Counted from the first letter of the stretch, positions 50,193-59,107 are shown. The stretch is DNA of 64,000 nt from Streptomyces sp. SID12488 (GCF_010548275.1 NZ_JAAGLT010000023.1:94725-158724); one strand, 5' to 3'. The notes: generated by a model not told the origin, from the sequence alone. Made by a program: numbers and translations.

Positions 50193-51071
50193 TCACCGCC
50201 GCCCACCCGTGGCCCCGATCAGCTCGGACACCTTCACGAACCGGAAGCCGCGCTCGCGCAGCGTGGGCACGATTCTGCGGACGGCCCGCTCGGTCGCCGG
50301 GGCGGCACTGCGCGTGCAGTGCATGACGACGACCGACCCGGGCCGGACGCCCTCCAGCACCTCCCGGGCCACGGCGCCGGCGTCCGTCGCGAAGGCGTCC
50401 CCGCTGACCACGTCCCACTGCACGGCGGTGACCCCGGCCGCGCTCAGGGCGCGCAGCGCCCGCCGGTCGTAACACCCGCCGGGGAAGCGGAAGTAGGGCA
50501 TGGCCCTGGGCACCCCGGCGGCCCGCAAGGCGGCGAAGGCCCGCCCGACGTCGGCGCGCATCCGTTCCCCGGCAGCGGGGCCGGAGGCCGAGCCGGCGAT
50601 GGTCGGCAGCCCGTAGCAGTCCTCGGTGAAGGCGTAGTGGCTGTACGAGTGGTTGCCGACCTCGAAGAGCGGGTCCCGTCCGATGGAGCGGGCCTGGACC
50701 GGGTACTCCTCGGCCCACCGTCCCGTCATGAACACGGTCGCCGGCACGTTCAGCGCCCGCAGGGAGGCGATCAGCCGGGGATTGTCGAACCGCTCACCTC
50801 GCGCCGCCCGGTCGCCCTGCCCGGCGGTCATGTCGGCGTCGAAGGTGAGGGCGACGGTCTTGTCCGGGGTGCGCGGGCCGTTCCGGAAGACGGGGGTCAG
50901 GCCGGTGGGCCCGGGGGCGAGGGTGGGCGGCCGTGAGGGGGCGGCGTTGGACGGGAGCGCGGGAGGCCGCTCGACCCGCTGTGGAACCGGGGTGGTGCCA
51001 CAGCCGGCGAGGGCGGTGAGCGCGGCACCCAGGACACAGGCGGTGGTGACTCGTCGTACGGGACTGATCAT
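50193..51071 (-). CDS. Polysaccharide deacetylase (CE4/NodB) lipoprotein
   Basis: A 292-residue exported enzyme. The lipobox LTALAGC puts the lipid on Cys24, followed by a Pro-rich linker. The NodB domain starts with VALTFDADM (motif 1: the common TFDDG is changed, with the first Asp kept), then HSYSH (motif 2, metal His pair), RFPGG (motif 3), WDVVSGD (motif 4) and VVMHCT (motif 5). It removes acetyl groups from an N-acetylated polymer such as peptidoglycan or chitin outside the membrane. GTG or ATG choices agree on ATG 51071. The change in motif 1 is not unusual for actinobacterial CE4 enzymes. Confidence 0.83.
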   Translation of the reverse strand: MISPVRRVTTACVLGAALTALAGCGTTPVPQRVERPPALPSNAAPSRPPTLAPGPTGLTPVFRNGPRTPDKTVALTFDADMTAGQGDRAARGERFDNPRLIASLRALNVPATVFMTGRWAEEYPVQARSIGRDPLFEVGNHSYSHYAFTEDCYGLPTIAGSASGPAAGERMRADVGRAFAALRAAGVPRAMPYFRFPGGCYDRRALRALSAAGVTAVQWDVVSGDAFATDAGAVAREVLEGVRPGSVVVMHCTRSAAPATERAVRRIVPTLRERGFRFVKVSELIGATGGRR

Positions 51072-51166
51072 CGTATGAAGGTAGAAATGCCCGGGTTGCC
51101 CGGCAGGTCGCCGCGAGGGCGACTCGTACGGATGTCACCCGGCCGGCCGCGCCCCGCCGGGCGGAA

Positions 51167-51190
51167 AGGGGCGCCGGGAACTGCGCGACC
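51167..51190 (-). repeat. Dispersed intergenic repeat, short form, copy 2
   Basis: The reverse complement of this segment (starting GGTCGCGCAGTTCCC) matches the core at 7339-7370 at 23 of 24 positions. It lies between the deacetylase and kinase genes. Confidence 0.65.
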
Positions 51191-51237
51191 TGCCCCCACC
51201 GGCCCGCAGGTTGATCACCACGCCTCCCGCAGAGCGC

Positions 51238-52683
51238 TCAGTGCCGTGTGCAGCGCCCGGTGGGGTTGGCGGCGGGCGGGCGGCACTGGTCGTCGAAGTC
51301 GGCGACGTCGTTGCTCAGATAGCGGCCCAGGCAGGTGCTCGGGGTCGTCAGGCCGCGTTCGCTGCAGAAGGCCAGCGCGGCACGGCCGTCGGCGAAGGGG
51401 CCGGGGGCGTAGATCACCCAGTAACCCGGGCGCAGGGACGCGTACTCGTCGCTGCGCACGAACACCGCCTCCGGCACCGACTCCCTGATCTTGGCGAGCC
51501 GTGCGTCACGGGCGGCGGTCCCGGAGTCGACCGGCTCCGAGTGGAGCTGGGCGATCCAACGGCCGGTCGCGCTGGGCGAGGCGGTCGAAGGGTTGGGCGA
51601 GGTTCGCGTACCGGCCGACGTGCCCGAGCCACCGTCTGTGCCGTTCCCGTCGAGGAGGCGCGGCGTGAGGAAAACGGCGGCGACCGCGACGAGGACCGCG
51701 AGTACGGCGGACACGGCGACCCGCTTACGGCGGTACGGCGAGGGCGGGATCCGCTGTCCCGCCTCGCGCCGGTCCGCACCGGCCGCCATGTGGGCGGAGT
51801 GCGAGGGTGTCGCACCGGACTCCGGGCTGTGGGGCATGGGCTGGGGCGCCGTCAGCGTCCGCTGAACCGATCTCGCCGTCCCGCCCGCCGCCACCTGTCC
51901 CAGCATCGCCGCCAGCCGGCCCGTGTCGGGGCGCGCTGCCGGGTCCCGTTCGAGCAGCGCCTCGAGTACGGGGGTCAGCGGGCCGGAGCGGGACGGCGGC
52001 GGGACCTCGGACTCCAGGACCGCGGCCAGCGTCGCGAGCGAGGTCTCACGGCGCAGGGGGCTCACGCCCTCCACGCACACGTACAGCACGACTCCCAGGG
52101 ACCACAGATCGGAGGCCGGGTCGTCGGAGGGGCCGCGGACGCGTTCCGGGGCGATGTACTCGGGGGAGCCGACGAGTTCTCCGGTCATGGTCAGGGCGGT
52201 CGCGCCCTGGAGCGCGGCGATTCCGAAGTCGGTGAGGACGGCGCTCCCGTCCGGCCGCAGAAGGATGTTCGCCGGTTTCACGTCCCGGTGCTGGACGCCC
52301 GCCGCGTGCGCCGCGCGCAGCGCGTCCAGTACCTGGCCACCGATCCGCGCCGCCTCCACCGGCGTCAGCGGGCCCGATTCCAGGTGCTTGTCGAGCGAGA
52401 CGCCGGGCACCAGCTCCATGACGATCCAGGGATGAGGGTCGTCGTCGATGATCTGATGGACGGTGACCACGTGCGGGTGGTTGAGCCGGGCGAGCGCCCG
52501 CGCCTCGCGCATCACCCGCTCCCGTACGGCATCGGTCGCCGCCGCGTCGGGCCGTACCGCCTTCAGCGCGACCTCGCGGTGCAGTACGGAGTCGCGGGCC
52601 CGCCAAACCGTGCCCATTCCGCCACTGCCGAGCCGCTCCAGCAGCTCGAACCGCCCGTCGACCAGGTCCCCCGATGCGTTCAT
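51238..52683 (-). CDS. Transmembrane Ser/Thr protein kinase (Hanks type)
   Basis: A 481-residue receptor-like kinase. The kinase domain (about 10-265) has LGSGGMGTV, the Lys in VALKAVRP, HRDVKPANILL, TDFGIAA and APERVRGPSDDPASDLWSLG. A linker of about 60 residues leads to a single hydrophobic segment (VAVSAVLAVLVAVAAVFL, about 325-342), then an extracellular domain of about 140 residues with four or more Cys but no PASTA repeat. It phosphorylates unknown proteins in response to an outside signal. ATG 52683 is the only sensible start. Confidence 0.9.
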   Translation of the reverse strand: MNASGDLVDGRFELLERLGSGGMGTVWRARDSVLHREVALKAVRPDAAATDAVRERVMREARALARLNHPHVVTVHQIIDDDPHPWIVMELVPGVSLDKHLESGPLTPVEAARIGGQVLDALRAAHAAGVQHRDVKPANILLRPDGSAVLTDFGIAALQGATALTMTGELVGSPEYIAPERVRGPSDDPASDLWSLGVVLYVCVEGVSPLRRETSLATLAAVLESEVPPPSRSGPLTPVLEALLERDPAARPDTGRLAAMLGQVAAGGTARSVQRTLTAPQPMPHSPESGATPSHSAHMAAGADRREAGQRIPPSPYRRKRVAVSAVLAVLVAVAAVFLTPRLLDGNGTDGGSGTSAGTRTSPNPSTASPSATGRWIAQLHSEPVDSGTAARDARLAKIRESVPEAVFVRSDEYASLRPGYWVIYAPGPFADGRAALAFCSERGLTTPSTCLGRYLSNDVADFDDQCRPPAANPTGRCTRH

Positions 52684-52733
52684 GGCGGACAGGTTAGAGC
52701 CTGCCCGCCATGTCCCGGTTCAGGGGGCGCCCG

Positions 52734-54194
52734 TTATCGCTTCCATGGGCCCCGTACGGCGAATGTCGTGCCGGGTGTGTAGCAGTTGACGTACATCGTC
52801 CGGCCGTCCGGAGAGAAGGTGACGCCTGCGAACTCGCCCCACTCGGGGGCGTCCGGGGTGCCGCCCGCCGCGGTGGCGGCTGATGTGATCGCCTGGGCGT
52901 TTCGGGCCATCGCGTACACCTCGCCCCGGCGTGTCACGCCGTACACGTGCTGGGCGCCGCTCCCGTCCTCGCACACCATCAGGCCGCCGCTCGGGGCGAG
53001 ACAGATGTTGTCCGGCGACTCGCCGGGCAGCTGGACGTCCGTGTCCGGGCCGAAGACGATGACCAGGGTGAGGCGGCGCGCGGCGGGGTCGTAGCGCCAG
53101 ACCTGGCCGAAGTGGGTGGCCGCCGAGCCGTCGCTCGCGCGGGCGAACGACGACACGAAGTACACGCACCGCCCGCCCCAGTAGCAGCCCTCCAGCTTCT
53201 GCGCGTGCGTGATGCCCTTCGGCCCGAAGTCCTGGAGCCGGACGGGGGTCTGGGCGGCCAGTGGGTCCGGTACGTCCACCCACTCGACGCGGTCGAAGGA
53301 GGCACCCGGGTCCTGGACCGAGGAGAGGTCGGGTACGCCCGGCACGCGCATCGCCTGGAGCCGGCCGCCCGCGCGCAGTGAACCCACCCCGCCCAGCGGC
53401 CTCTTGGGCAGGAAGCGGTAGAAGAGGCCGAAGGGGCGGAGGAAGGCGTCCTCCGTTTCGTAGACGATGCCGTTTCTCGGGTCGACGGCGATCGCCTCGT
53501 GCTGGAAGCGGCCCATCGCCGTGAGCGGGACGGCACCGGTGCGGTGCGGGTCGGCCCCGTCGACCTCGAAGATGAAGCCGTGGTCCTTGGTGTAGCCGTT
53601 GGTACCGGCCTTGTCCTCGGTCTCCTCGCAGGTCAGCCAGGTGCCCCAAGGCGTGGGCCCGCCCGCGCAGTTGACGGCCGTACCGGCGATGGCGACCCGT
53701 TCCGTGAGGACGTCGCCGTCCCGGTCGAGGGTGAGGGACGTACAGCCGCCCTTGCCCATCGGGTCGTAGGTGAAGCCCTTGACCGTCGGGACCGGGATCT
53801 CGGCGGTGACGCGGTTCTCGTGGTTGCGGACCAGGTGGACGCGGCCGTGCCGGCCGGCGAAGGCCGCCATGCCGTCGTGGTTGGAGGGGACCGCGCCCTC
53901 GCCGGACCGCAGGGGGTCGCCCTCGCGGGACAGGACCCGATAGCGGAAACCTTTCGGCAGGTCGAGCAGGCCCTTCGGGTCGCGGATCAGGGGGCCGTAG
54001 CCGGAGTGACCCAGCTCCTGGGCGGCGGCGGTACCGGCGAAGAGTTCAAAGAGGGCTCCGGTGAAGGCGATACCGGCCCCCAGGGCGCCGGTACGGGCGA
54101 GGACCTGGCGTCGGGACGCGGGGGTGTCGTCAACTGCCGTGGGGAGAGCGTCTGTTGCGGAACCGTCGTGTTCGGGCGTGCCGAATGCGGACAT
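52734..54194 (-). CDS. PhoX/DUF839-family secreted protein
   Basis: A 486-residue exported protein. The Tat signal is SRRQVLARTGALGAG, 40 residues in. The DUF839 propeller follows, with SNHDGMAAFAG, LVRNHENR, WGTWLTCEETED and FQHEAIAVDP as family landmarks (metal and phosphate contacts in PhoX). LPGESPDNICLAPSGGLMVCEDG is near the end. PhoX alkaline phosphatases release phosphate from esters. ATG 54194 has AGGAAGG upstream. I looked for a PHO box before it and found only a partial GGTCAC unit. Phosphatase activity is inferred from family. Confidence 0.8.
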   Translation of the reverse strand: MSAFGTPEHDGSATDALPTAVDDTPASRRQVLARTGALGAGIAFTGALFELFAGTAAAQELGHSGYGPLIRDPKGLLDLPKGFRYRVLSREGDPLRSGEGAVPSNHDGMAAFAGRHGRVHLVRNHENRVTAEIPVPTVKGFTYDPMGKGGCTSLTLDRDGDVLTERVAIAGTAVNCAGGPTPWGTWLTCEETEDKAGTNGYTKDHGFIFEVDGADPHRTGAVPLTAMGRFQHEAIAVDPRNGIVYETEDAFLRPFGLFYRFLPKRPLGGVGSLRAGGRLQAMRVPGVPDLSSVQDPGASFDRVEWVDVPDPLAAQTPVRLQDFGPKGITHAQKLEGCYWGGRCVYFVSSFARASDGSAATHFGQVWRYDPAARRLTLVIVFGPDTDVQLPGESPDNICLAPSGGLMVCEDGSGAQHVYGVTRRGEVYAMARNAQAITSAATAAGGTPDAPEWGEFAGVTFSPDGRTMYVNCYTPGTTFAVRGPWKR

Positions 54195-54284
54195 GGGGGC
54201 AACCTTCCTGCTGGCGGACAGGACTGTGACCTTGCTGTGTGTATCACGCCGCACGGGCCCCGGGAACCACGCGCGTAGCGCGCC

Positions 54285-55076
54285 TCAGCCGGGTGACCCG
54301 CCTGGCGGCTGCTGCTGAACCTGCGCCCGTTCCAGGAAGCGGAGCAGTTCCACCGGGAAGGGCAGCACGAGCGTCGAGTTCTTCTCCGCCGCGACCGCCA
54401 CCACCGTCTGGAGCAGGCGGAGTTGGAGTGCGGCGGGCTGCTCGGACATCACTCCGGCGGCCTCCGCGAGCTTCTTCGAGGCCTGCAACTCGGCGTCCGC
54501 GTTGATGATCCGGGCCCGGCGCTCACGGTCGGCCTCGGCCTGCCGGGCCATCGAGCGCTTCATCGTGTCCGGCAGGGAGACGTCCTTGATCTCGACCCGG
54601 TCGATCTGCACACCCCAGCCGATCGCCGGGCTGTCGATCATCAACTCCAGGCCCTGGTTGAGCTTTTCTCGGTTGGAGAGGAGGTCGTCCAGGTCGCTCT
54701 TGCCGATGATCGAGCGCAGCGAGGTCTGCGCCATCTGGGAGACCGCGAACCGGTAGTCCTCGACCTGGATGATCGCGTTCGCCGCGTCGACCACCTTGAA
54801 ATAGACGACCGCGTCCACGCGCACGGTCACGTTGTCCCGCGTGATGCCCTCCTGGGCCGGGATCGGCAGCGTGACGATCTGCATGTTGACCTTGCGCAGC
54901 CGGTCGACGAACGGGACGACCAGCGTGAAACCGGGCGGCCGTGCGTCTCCGGCGAGGCGGCCGAGCCGGAAGACGACCCCGCGTTCGTACTGCTTGACGA
55001 CCCGCGCCGCCGCCCCGACGTAGACGATCCCGGCGGCCCCGGCGGCGATGCCCGCGGTCAGTAGTTCCTGAAGCAT
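54285..55076 (-). CDS. Slipin/stomatin-like SPFH protein
   Basis: A 263-residue membrane-associated protein. A short hydrophobic start (GIAAGAAGIVYVGAA) is followed by the band 7/SPFH domain (YERGVVFRLGRL, GFTLVVPFVDRLRKV) and a coiled-coil region (about 175-215, RSMARQAEADRERRARI). The order matches bacterial slipins, which form oligomers on the inner membrane. No NfeD-type partner gene is next to it, so its protease partner is not apparent. ATG 55076 is the first start. Confidence 0.85.
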   Translation of the reverse strand: MLQELLTAGIAAGAAGIVYVGAAARVVKQYERGVVFRLGRLAGDARPPGFTLVVPFVDRLRKVNMQIVTLPIPAQEGITRDNVTVRVDAVVYFKVVDAANAIIQVEDYRFAVSQMAQTSLRSIIGKSDLDDLLSNREKLNQGLELMIDSPAIGWGVQIDRVEIKDVSLPDTMKRSMARQAEADRERRARIINADAELQASKKLAEAAGVMSEQPAALQLRLLQTVVAVAAEKNSTLVLPFPVELLRFLERAQVQQQPPGGSPG

Positions 55077-55134
55077 GACGACGACCTCTCGCAGCCGTCT
55101 CTTACGTGCCGATCGGCACCTTTAACAAACGATA

Positions 55135-55173
55135 TGCCCGGTCCGGGGCTCGGGTCGAGCCCCGGACCGGGCA
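55135..55173. terminator. Terminator after the SulP gene
   Basis: Bases 55135-55152 pair perfectly over 18 bases with 55156-55173 across a 3-base loop (GGT). It lies 26 bases past the SulP stop on the minus strand and is among the strongest hairpins in the window. Confidence 0.8.
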
Positions 55174-55198
55174 GCCGTGCGGGCGAGAGCCGCGGAGG

Positions 55199-56668
55199 CT
55201 ATGGCACGGTCGTCATCATCTTCACGGGTTCCGTGCCGGCCGCGCTGTGCCGCTCGGCCCAGCTCTCCAGAGCCGTGCGGCAGGCGTGGTCCAGATGGTG
55301 CAGGCCCGACAGGTCCAGCTCTATCGGCCGGTCCTGGGGCAGCGCCTCCAGGCTGTCGAGGATCTTCGGCAGCCGCAGGAAGGTCGCGTTGCCCGACAGA
55401 TACGCCTGGACGGGCCCGGCGCCCTTGTCGATGACCTCCAGCTTGAGGTGCGAGGCCTCCCAGGCGGTCTTGCCAACGGACAGGGCGAGACCGATCAGCA
55501 CGCCCTCGAACATGTTCACGCACACGATGGCCAGGGCCGTGACCACCAGGATCAGCGCCTCACCCCGGTGCTCGCGCCAGAGCGAGACGACCCCGCGCAC
55601 CGGTATGAGCTTCCAGCCTGCGTGGACGAGGATGCCCGCCAGCGCGGGCAGCGGGATGAGCGCCAGCGCTCCGGGCAGCAGCGCCGCGAACAGCAGCAGC
55701 CATACGCCGTGCAGTACCCGGGACGCCTTCGTCCGCGCTCCCGCCTGGACGTTCGCCGAGCTGCGAACGATCACCGCGGTCATCGGCAGCGCGCCCAGCA
55801 GCCCGCACACGGTGTTGCCGGCGCCCTGCGCCATCAGCTCCTTGTCGTACCGGGTGCGCGGACCGTCGTGCAGCCGGTCCACCGCGGCGGCGCTGAACAG
55901 GCTCTCGGCGGACGCGATCAGCGTGAACGCCACGACCGTACCGATCACGCTCAGGCTCGCCAGTTCACCGAAGGCACCGAGCCCGGGCAACTGGACGGCG
56001 TCCAGCAGGCCCTTCACCTCGACCGTCGCCACCGGCAGGCTGAACACGAGGGTGACGACGGTCGCCAGGACCACCGCGGCGAGCGCGCCCGGTACCGCCC
56101 GCATCTTCCTGGGCAGTCGCTGCCACAGCACGATCACGGCGATCGTGCCCGCGCCGACCGCCAGCGAGGCCAGCGCGCCGGTGCTCCCCGCGGCCTTCGC
56201 GGCGGCCTCGGGCAGCCCGGTGATCTTGTCGAGCCCGGCGGCCGGCGCCTTCAGCCCGGCCGCCGCGTAGAGCTGCCCGGCGATGATCACGAGCCCGATC
56301 CCGGCCAGCATGCCCTCGACGACGGACACCGAGATGGCCCGGAACCAGCGCCCCAGCTTCAGGGCGCCCATGGCGAGTTGGAGCAGTCCGGCGGCGAGCA
56401 CGATCACCCCGAGCGCGGGCAGCCCGTGTTCGCGTACGGCCTCGAAGACCAGGACGGTGAGGCCGGCGGCGGGCCCCGACACCTGGAGGCTGCTGCCCGG
56501 CAGGAGTCCGGTGACGATGCCGCCCACGATGCCCGTGATCAGGCCGAGTTCGGCCGGCACACCGGAGGCTACGGCGACGCCCACGCACAGCGGCAGGGCG
56601 ACCAGGAAGACGACGAGCGAGGCGGCGAAGTCCTGCCGCAGCTGGGGGACCTTGGTGCGTATGGACAT
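55199..56668 (-). CDS. SulP-family anion transporter (probable bicarbonate)
   Basis: A 489-residue transporter. About 10 to 12 hydrophobic segments run from FAASLVVFLVALPLCVGVAVASG to about residue 395, with LQVSGPAAGLTVLVFEAV as the TM3 signature and SAAAVDRLHDGPRTRYDKEL in the mid loop. A C-terminal STAS domain follows (about 415-489, RPIELDLSGLHHLDHACRTALE). The beta-carbonic anhydrase gene is upstream by 8 bases, which favours bicarbonate as substrate over sulfate. ATG 56668 is chosen; a weak GAGGG precedes it. Confidence 0.83.
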   Translation of the reverse strand: MSIRTKVPQLRQDFAASLVVFLVALPLCVGVAVASGVPAELGLITGIVGGIVTGLLPGSSLQVSGPAAGLTVLVFEAVREHGLPALGVIVLAAGLLQLAMGALKLGRWFRAISVSVVEGMLAGIGLVIIAGQLYAAAGLKAPAAGLDKITGLPEAAAKAAGSTGALASLAVGAGTIAVIVLWQRLPRKMRAVPGALAAVVLATVVTLVFSLPVATVEVKGLLDAVQLPGLGAFGELASLSVIGTVVAFTLIASAESLFSAAAVDRLHDGPRTRYDKELMAQGAGNTVCGLLGALPMTAVIVRSSANVQAGARTKASRVLHGVWLLLFAALLPGALALIPLPALAGILVHAGWKLIPVRGVVSLWREHRGEALILVVTALAIVCVNMFEGVLIGLALSVGKTAWEASHLKLEVIDKGAGPVQAYLSGNATFLRLPKILDSLEALPQDRPIELDLSGLHHLDHACRTALESWAERHSAAGTEPVKMMTTVP

Positions 56669-56676
56669 GGCGGCCC

Positions 56677-57273
56677 TCACAGCGCTTCGAACGCGTCGGT
56701 GGCGGCGCGGTGTTCGCGCACGGACCCGGTGTGCACCTCGTAGTACCAGCCGCGCAGGCGCAGCAGGCCCTTCGCCAGGCGTTGTTCCACGCACGGGTAG
56801 GAGCGCAGCCGCAGCAACTGTGCCAGGACGTGGTTCTGGACGGCGGAGGCGACCGTCGGGTCGCCGGTGTCGGACGGGTTCGTGGCTGTGGTCGAGGGGG
56901 CGTCGGCGGCGTGCGCGAGCCAGTCGCGTACGGCGGGTACGGCGGTGAGGTCGTCGCCGCGCACCAGCGCGCCGACGGCACCGCAGTGCGAGTGGCCGCA
57001 GACGACGATGTCGCTGACGCCGAGGACCTCCACGGCGTACTCGATGGTGGCGGCCTCACCGGTGGGGCGGGCGGAGGCGTACGGGGGAACGATGTTGCCC
57101 GCGGTGCGCAGCTCGAAGAGCTCGCCGGGCCTGGCACCTGTGATCAGGGCCGGTACGACCCTGGAATCGGAGCAGGTGATGAACAGGACCTGGGGGGACT
57201 GGCCTTCGGCGAGCTTGGCGAACTCCTCGGGGCGCGAGCCGAAGGTGCGGGCGTTCTCGATGAGGGGCTGCAT
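56677..57273 (-). CDS. Beta-carbonic anhydrase
   Basis: A 198-residue enzyme. The zinc ligands are in ITCSDSR (Cys and the Asp/Arg pair) and GHSHCGAVGAL (His and Cys). It interconverts CO2 and bicarbonate. It is the first gene of a two-gene operon with SulP (8-base gap), a pair often found together for bicarbonate supply. ATG 57273 is the start; an AGGAGG-type site lies upstream. The protein has a short normal length and no signal peptide, so it is cytoplasmic. Confidence 0.92.
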   Translation of the reverse strand: MQPLIENARTFGSRPEEFAKLAEGQSPQVLFITCSDSRVVPALITGARPGELFELRTAGNIVPPYASARPTGEAATIEYAVEVLGVSDIVVCGHSHCGAVGALVRGDDLTAVPAVRDWLAHAADAPSTTATNPSDTGDPTVASAVQNHVLAQLLRLRSYPCVEQRLAKGLLRLRGWYYEVHTGSVREHRAATDAFEAL

Positions 57274-57363
57274 GTGGTGACTCCTCCTGGCGCGCCTCGA
57301 GGGCGCGTCGGACGTACATGACAGTCGGACGTGTTGACAGAACGTGGGGGGACGTCGCCGCTG

Positions 57364-57762
57364 TCAGCAGCGGAACACCTGGAGTGCGGCCGGGGTGTGC
57401 GCGGTCAGTGATCTGGGCGCCTGATGGCGGGCCGTGACGCGCGATTCCGGTTCGTGCGTGGCCGTGGGGTCCACTGCGAGGAGCGGGCGCTCGGGCATCT
57501 GGGGACCCGAATCGGCGATGCGATGCCGGTCCCGGGTGCGCAGGGGCAGGCTCGGGTCGTGATGACGGCCGCCATCACCACAGGTGACGTACTCGTCGCG
57601 CTGGGCTGCCGCGCGGGGTTTGTTTCTGGGCTCGGTCTTGGCCTCGGCATGACGGGCTGTGTGCGCGGATGCGAAGGATGCCGTAGGAGCGAAGAACTGG
57701 AGGGCCAGCAGGGCGGCAGCGAGGAGGGAAACCACGGTCCGGGCCGTAGCACCTCGGAACAT
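57364..57762 (-). CDS. Secreted hypothetical protein
   Basis: A 132-residue exported protein. The N-terminal signal is ARTVVSLLAAALLALQFFAPTASFA. The mature part is polar (TARHAEAKTEPRNKPRAA, DEYVTCGDGGRHH) with one Cys in the middle and one as the last residue. ATG 57762 has GGAGGG 6 bases upstream; the longer frame to 57804 has no support. Three TTGAC units lie in its promoter region. No function is recognised. Confidence 0.55.
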   Translation of the reverse strand: MFRGATARTVVSLLAAALLALQFFAPTASFASAHTARHAEAKTEPRNKPRAAAQRDEYVTCGDGGRHHDPSLPLRTRDRHRIADSGPQMPERPLLAVDPTATHEPESRVTARHQAPRSLTAHTPAALQVFRC

Positions 57763-57799
57763 GCGCCCCCCTCCAGGCAGTTCGCGATCTCTTGTACGC

Positions 57800-57826
57800 G
57801 TCAACGGTTGGTCAATCGCAGGTCAA
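57800..57826 (-). promoter_or_regulatory. Triple TTGAC direct repeat with 11-base spacing
   Basis: On the coding strand TTGAC occurs three times (57800-57804, 57811-57815 and 57822-57826 as GTCAA), each 11 bases apart. An 11-base direct-repeat spacing is typical of OmpR/PhoP-type response regulators. A GTTAACCC/GGGTTAAC pair lies just upstream (57834-57841, 57858-57865). Confidence 0.5.
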
Positions 57827-57871
57827 GAAACACGTTAACCCTGCGAAGTTGTTTGCTGGGTTAACTTAGCG

Positions 57872-57895
57872 TTTCAGGCTGAAGAGAGCCTGAAA
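57872..57895. terminator. Terminator after the ZapE-like gene
   Basis: TTTCAGGCT at 57872-57880 pairs perfectly with AGCCTGAAA at 57887-57895 across a 6-base loop. It lies 69 bases past the stop of the minus-strand ATPase gene at 57964. Confidence 0.65.
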
Positions 57896-57963
57896 AGCGT
57901 GGGTGGGATGACGTGAACTGATCGTTGACCTGCGGTTGTTCATATGGTTTGCAGGTCAGGAGC

Positions 57964-59070
57964 TCACGAGGGCTCCACGAGGCCCTTGGCGTCGCGGGCC
58001 AGCGCGGTCAGGCGGGAGATCGCGCGGAAGTACTTCTTGCGGTAGCCGCCGTTCAGCATCTCCTCGCTGAACAACTGGTCGAAGGGCTGGCCGGACGCGA
58101 GCACCGGCACCTCGCGGTCGTACAGCCGGTCGGCGAGCACGACGAGCCGCAGCGCCGTCGACTGGTCCGGGACCGGCCGTACATCGGTGAGGCACACGGC
58201 CTTCAGCCCGTCCGTGAGGGCGCCGTACCGGCTGGGGTGCACACGGGCGAGGTGGTCGAGGAGCTGCGGGAAGTCGTCGAGCGACGTGCCCTCGTTGGCG
58301 TACGCCGCCTTGGTCACCTGCTCCTCGGAGTACGGCGCGGGGGCCTGGGGCAGGCCCCGGTGGCGGTAGTCCTCGCCGTCGATGCGCAGTGCGCGGAAGT
58401 GGGCGGACAGGCCCTGGATCTCGCGCAGGAAGTCGGCCGACGCGAACCGGCCCTCACCGAGCTTGCCCGGCAGGGTGTTCGAGGTGGCGGCGAGCGCGAC
58501 GCCCGCGTCGACGAGCTTGCCGAGCAGGGTCGAGACGAGGACGGTGTCGCCCGGGTCGTCCAGTTCGAACTCGTCGATGCAGAGCAGCCGGTGGCCGGAC
58601 AGGGTCTGGACGGTCTTCTGGAAGCCGAGGGCCCCGACCAGGTTCGTCAGCTCCACGAAGGTGCCGAACGCCTTGAGCGCGGGCTCGGCCGGGGTGGCGT
58701 GCCAGAGGGAGGCGAGGAGGTGGGTCTTGCCGACGCCGTAACCGCCGTCGAGGTAGACGCCACGGGGACCGGCCGGCACCTTGGACGCCTTGACCTTCCC
58801 GAACCCGAAGAACCCCCGCCTGCCGCCCCCCATGGCGTGCGCCCCGCCGAGCCCGCCCGCGAAGCCGTCGAGGACGCGCACGGCCTCGGTCTGGCTGGGC
58901 TGGTTCGGGTCCGGGATGTACGTGTCGAAGCGCACCGAGTCGAACCGGGGCGGCGGCACCATCTCGGCGACCAGCCGGTCCGCGGGGACATGCGGCTCGC
59001 GCACGCACAGGGACAGCGGGGCCGTTTCGGGTATCGGACCGAAGCCGGGGGACTCGGGGATGGTAGGCAC
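57964..59070 (-). CDS. zapE: ZapE/AFG1-like ATPase
   Basis: A 368-residue AAA-like ATPase. Walker A is GGYGVGKTHLLASL, Walker B LLCIDEFELDDP, and the sensor region has LAATSNTLPG. A Gly-rich loop (GGGRRGFFGFG) comes before Walker A. In E. coli ZapE binds the Z ring; in mitochondria Afg1 helps with protein turnover; the actinobacterial role is unknown. GTG 59070 has a TAGCAT 8 bases upstream (coding strand, 59079-59084) and no ribosome site. It is divergent from the RibD-like gene with only 37 bases between starts. Confidence 0.82.
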   Translation of the reverse strand: MPTIPESPGFGPIPETAPLSLCVREPHVPADRLVAEMVPPPRFDSVRFDTYIPDPNQPSQTEAVRVLDGFAGGLGGAHAMGGGRRGFFGFGKVKASKVPAGPRGVYLDGGYGVGKTHLLASLWHATPAEPALKAFGTFVELTNLVGALGFQKTVQTLSGHRLLCIDEFELDDPGDTVLVSTLLGKLVDAGVALAATSNTLPGKLGEGRFASADFLREIQGLSAHFRALRIDGEDYRHRGLPQAPAPYSEEQVTKAAYANEGTSLDDFPQLLDHLARVHPSRYGALTDGLKAVCLTDVRPVPDQSTALRLVVLADRLYDREVPVLASGQPFDQLFSEEMLNGGYRKKYFRAISRLTALARDAKGLVEPS

Positions 59071-59078
59071 GGTTCACC

Positions 59079-59100
59079 ATGCTAAGGGCCGTGCCAGACT
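59079..59100. promoter_or_regulatory. Two -10 boxes of a 37-base divergent promoter
   Basis: TAGCAT on the minus strand (59079-59084) precedes GTG 59070 by 8 bases. CAGACT on the plus strand (59095-59100) precedes ATG 59108 by 7 bases. Both point to leaderless or nearly leaderless transcripts. Both -35 regions would fall inside the opposite promoter or leader. Confidence 0.5.
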
Positions 59101-59107
59101 GCCTGGC

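Noticed and set aside
54195..54284. A PHO box before the PhoX-like gene
   Set aside because: Only one partial unit (GGTCACAGTCC) is seen, without a second unit at 11 bases.
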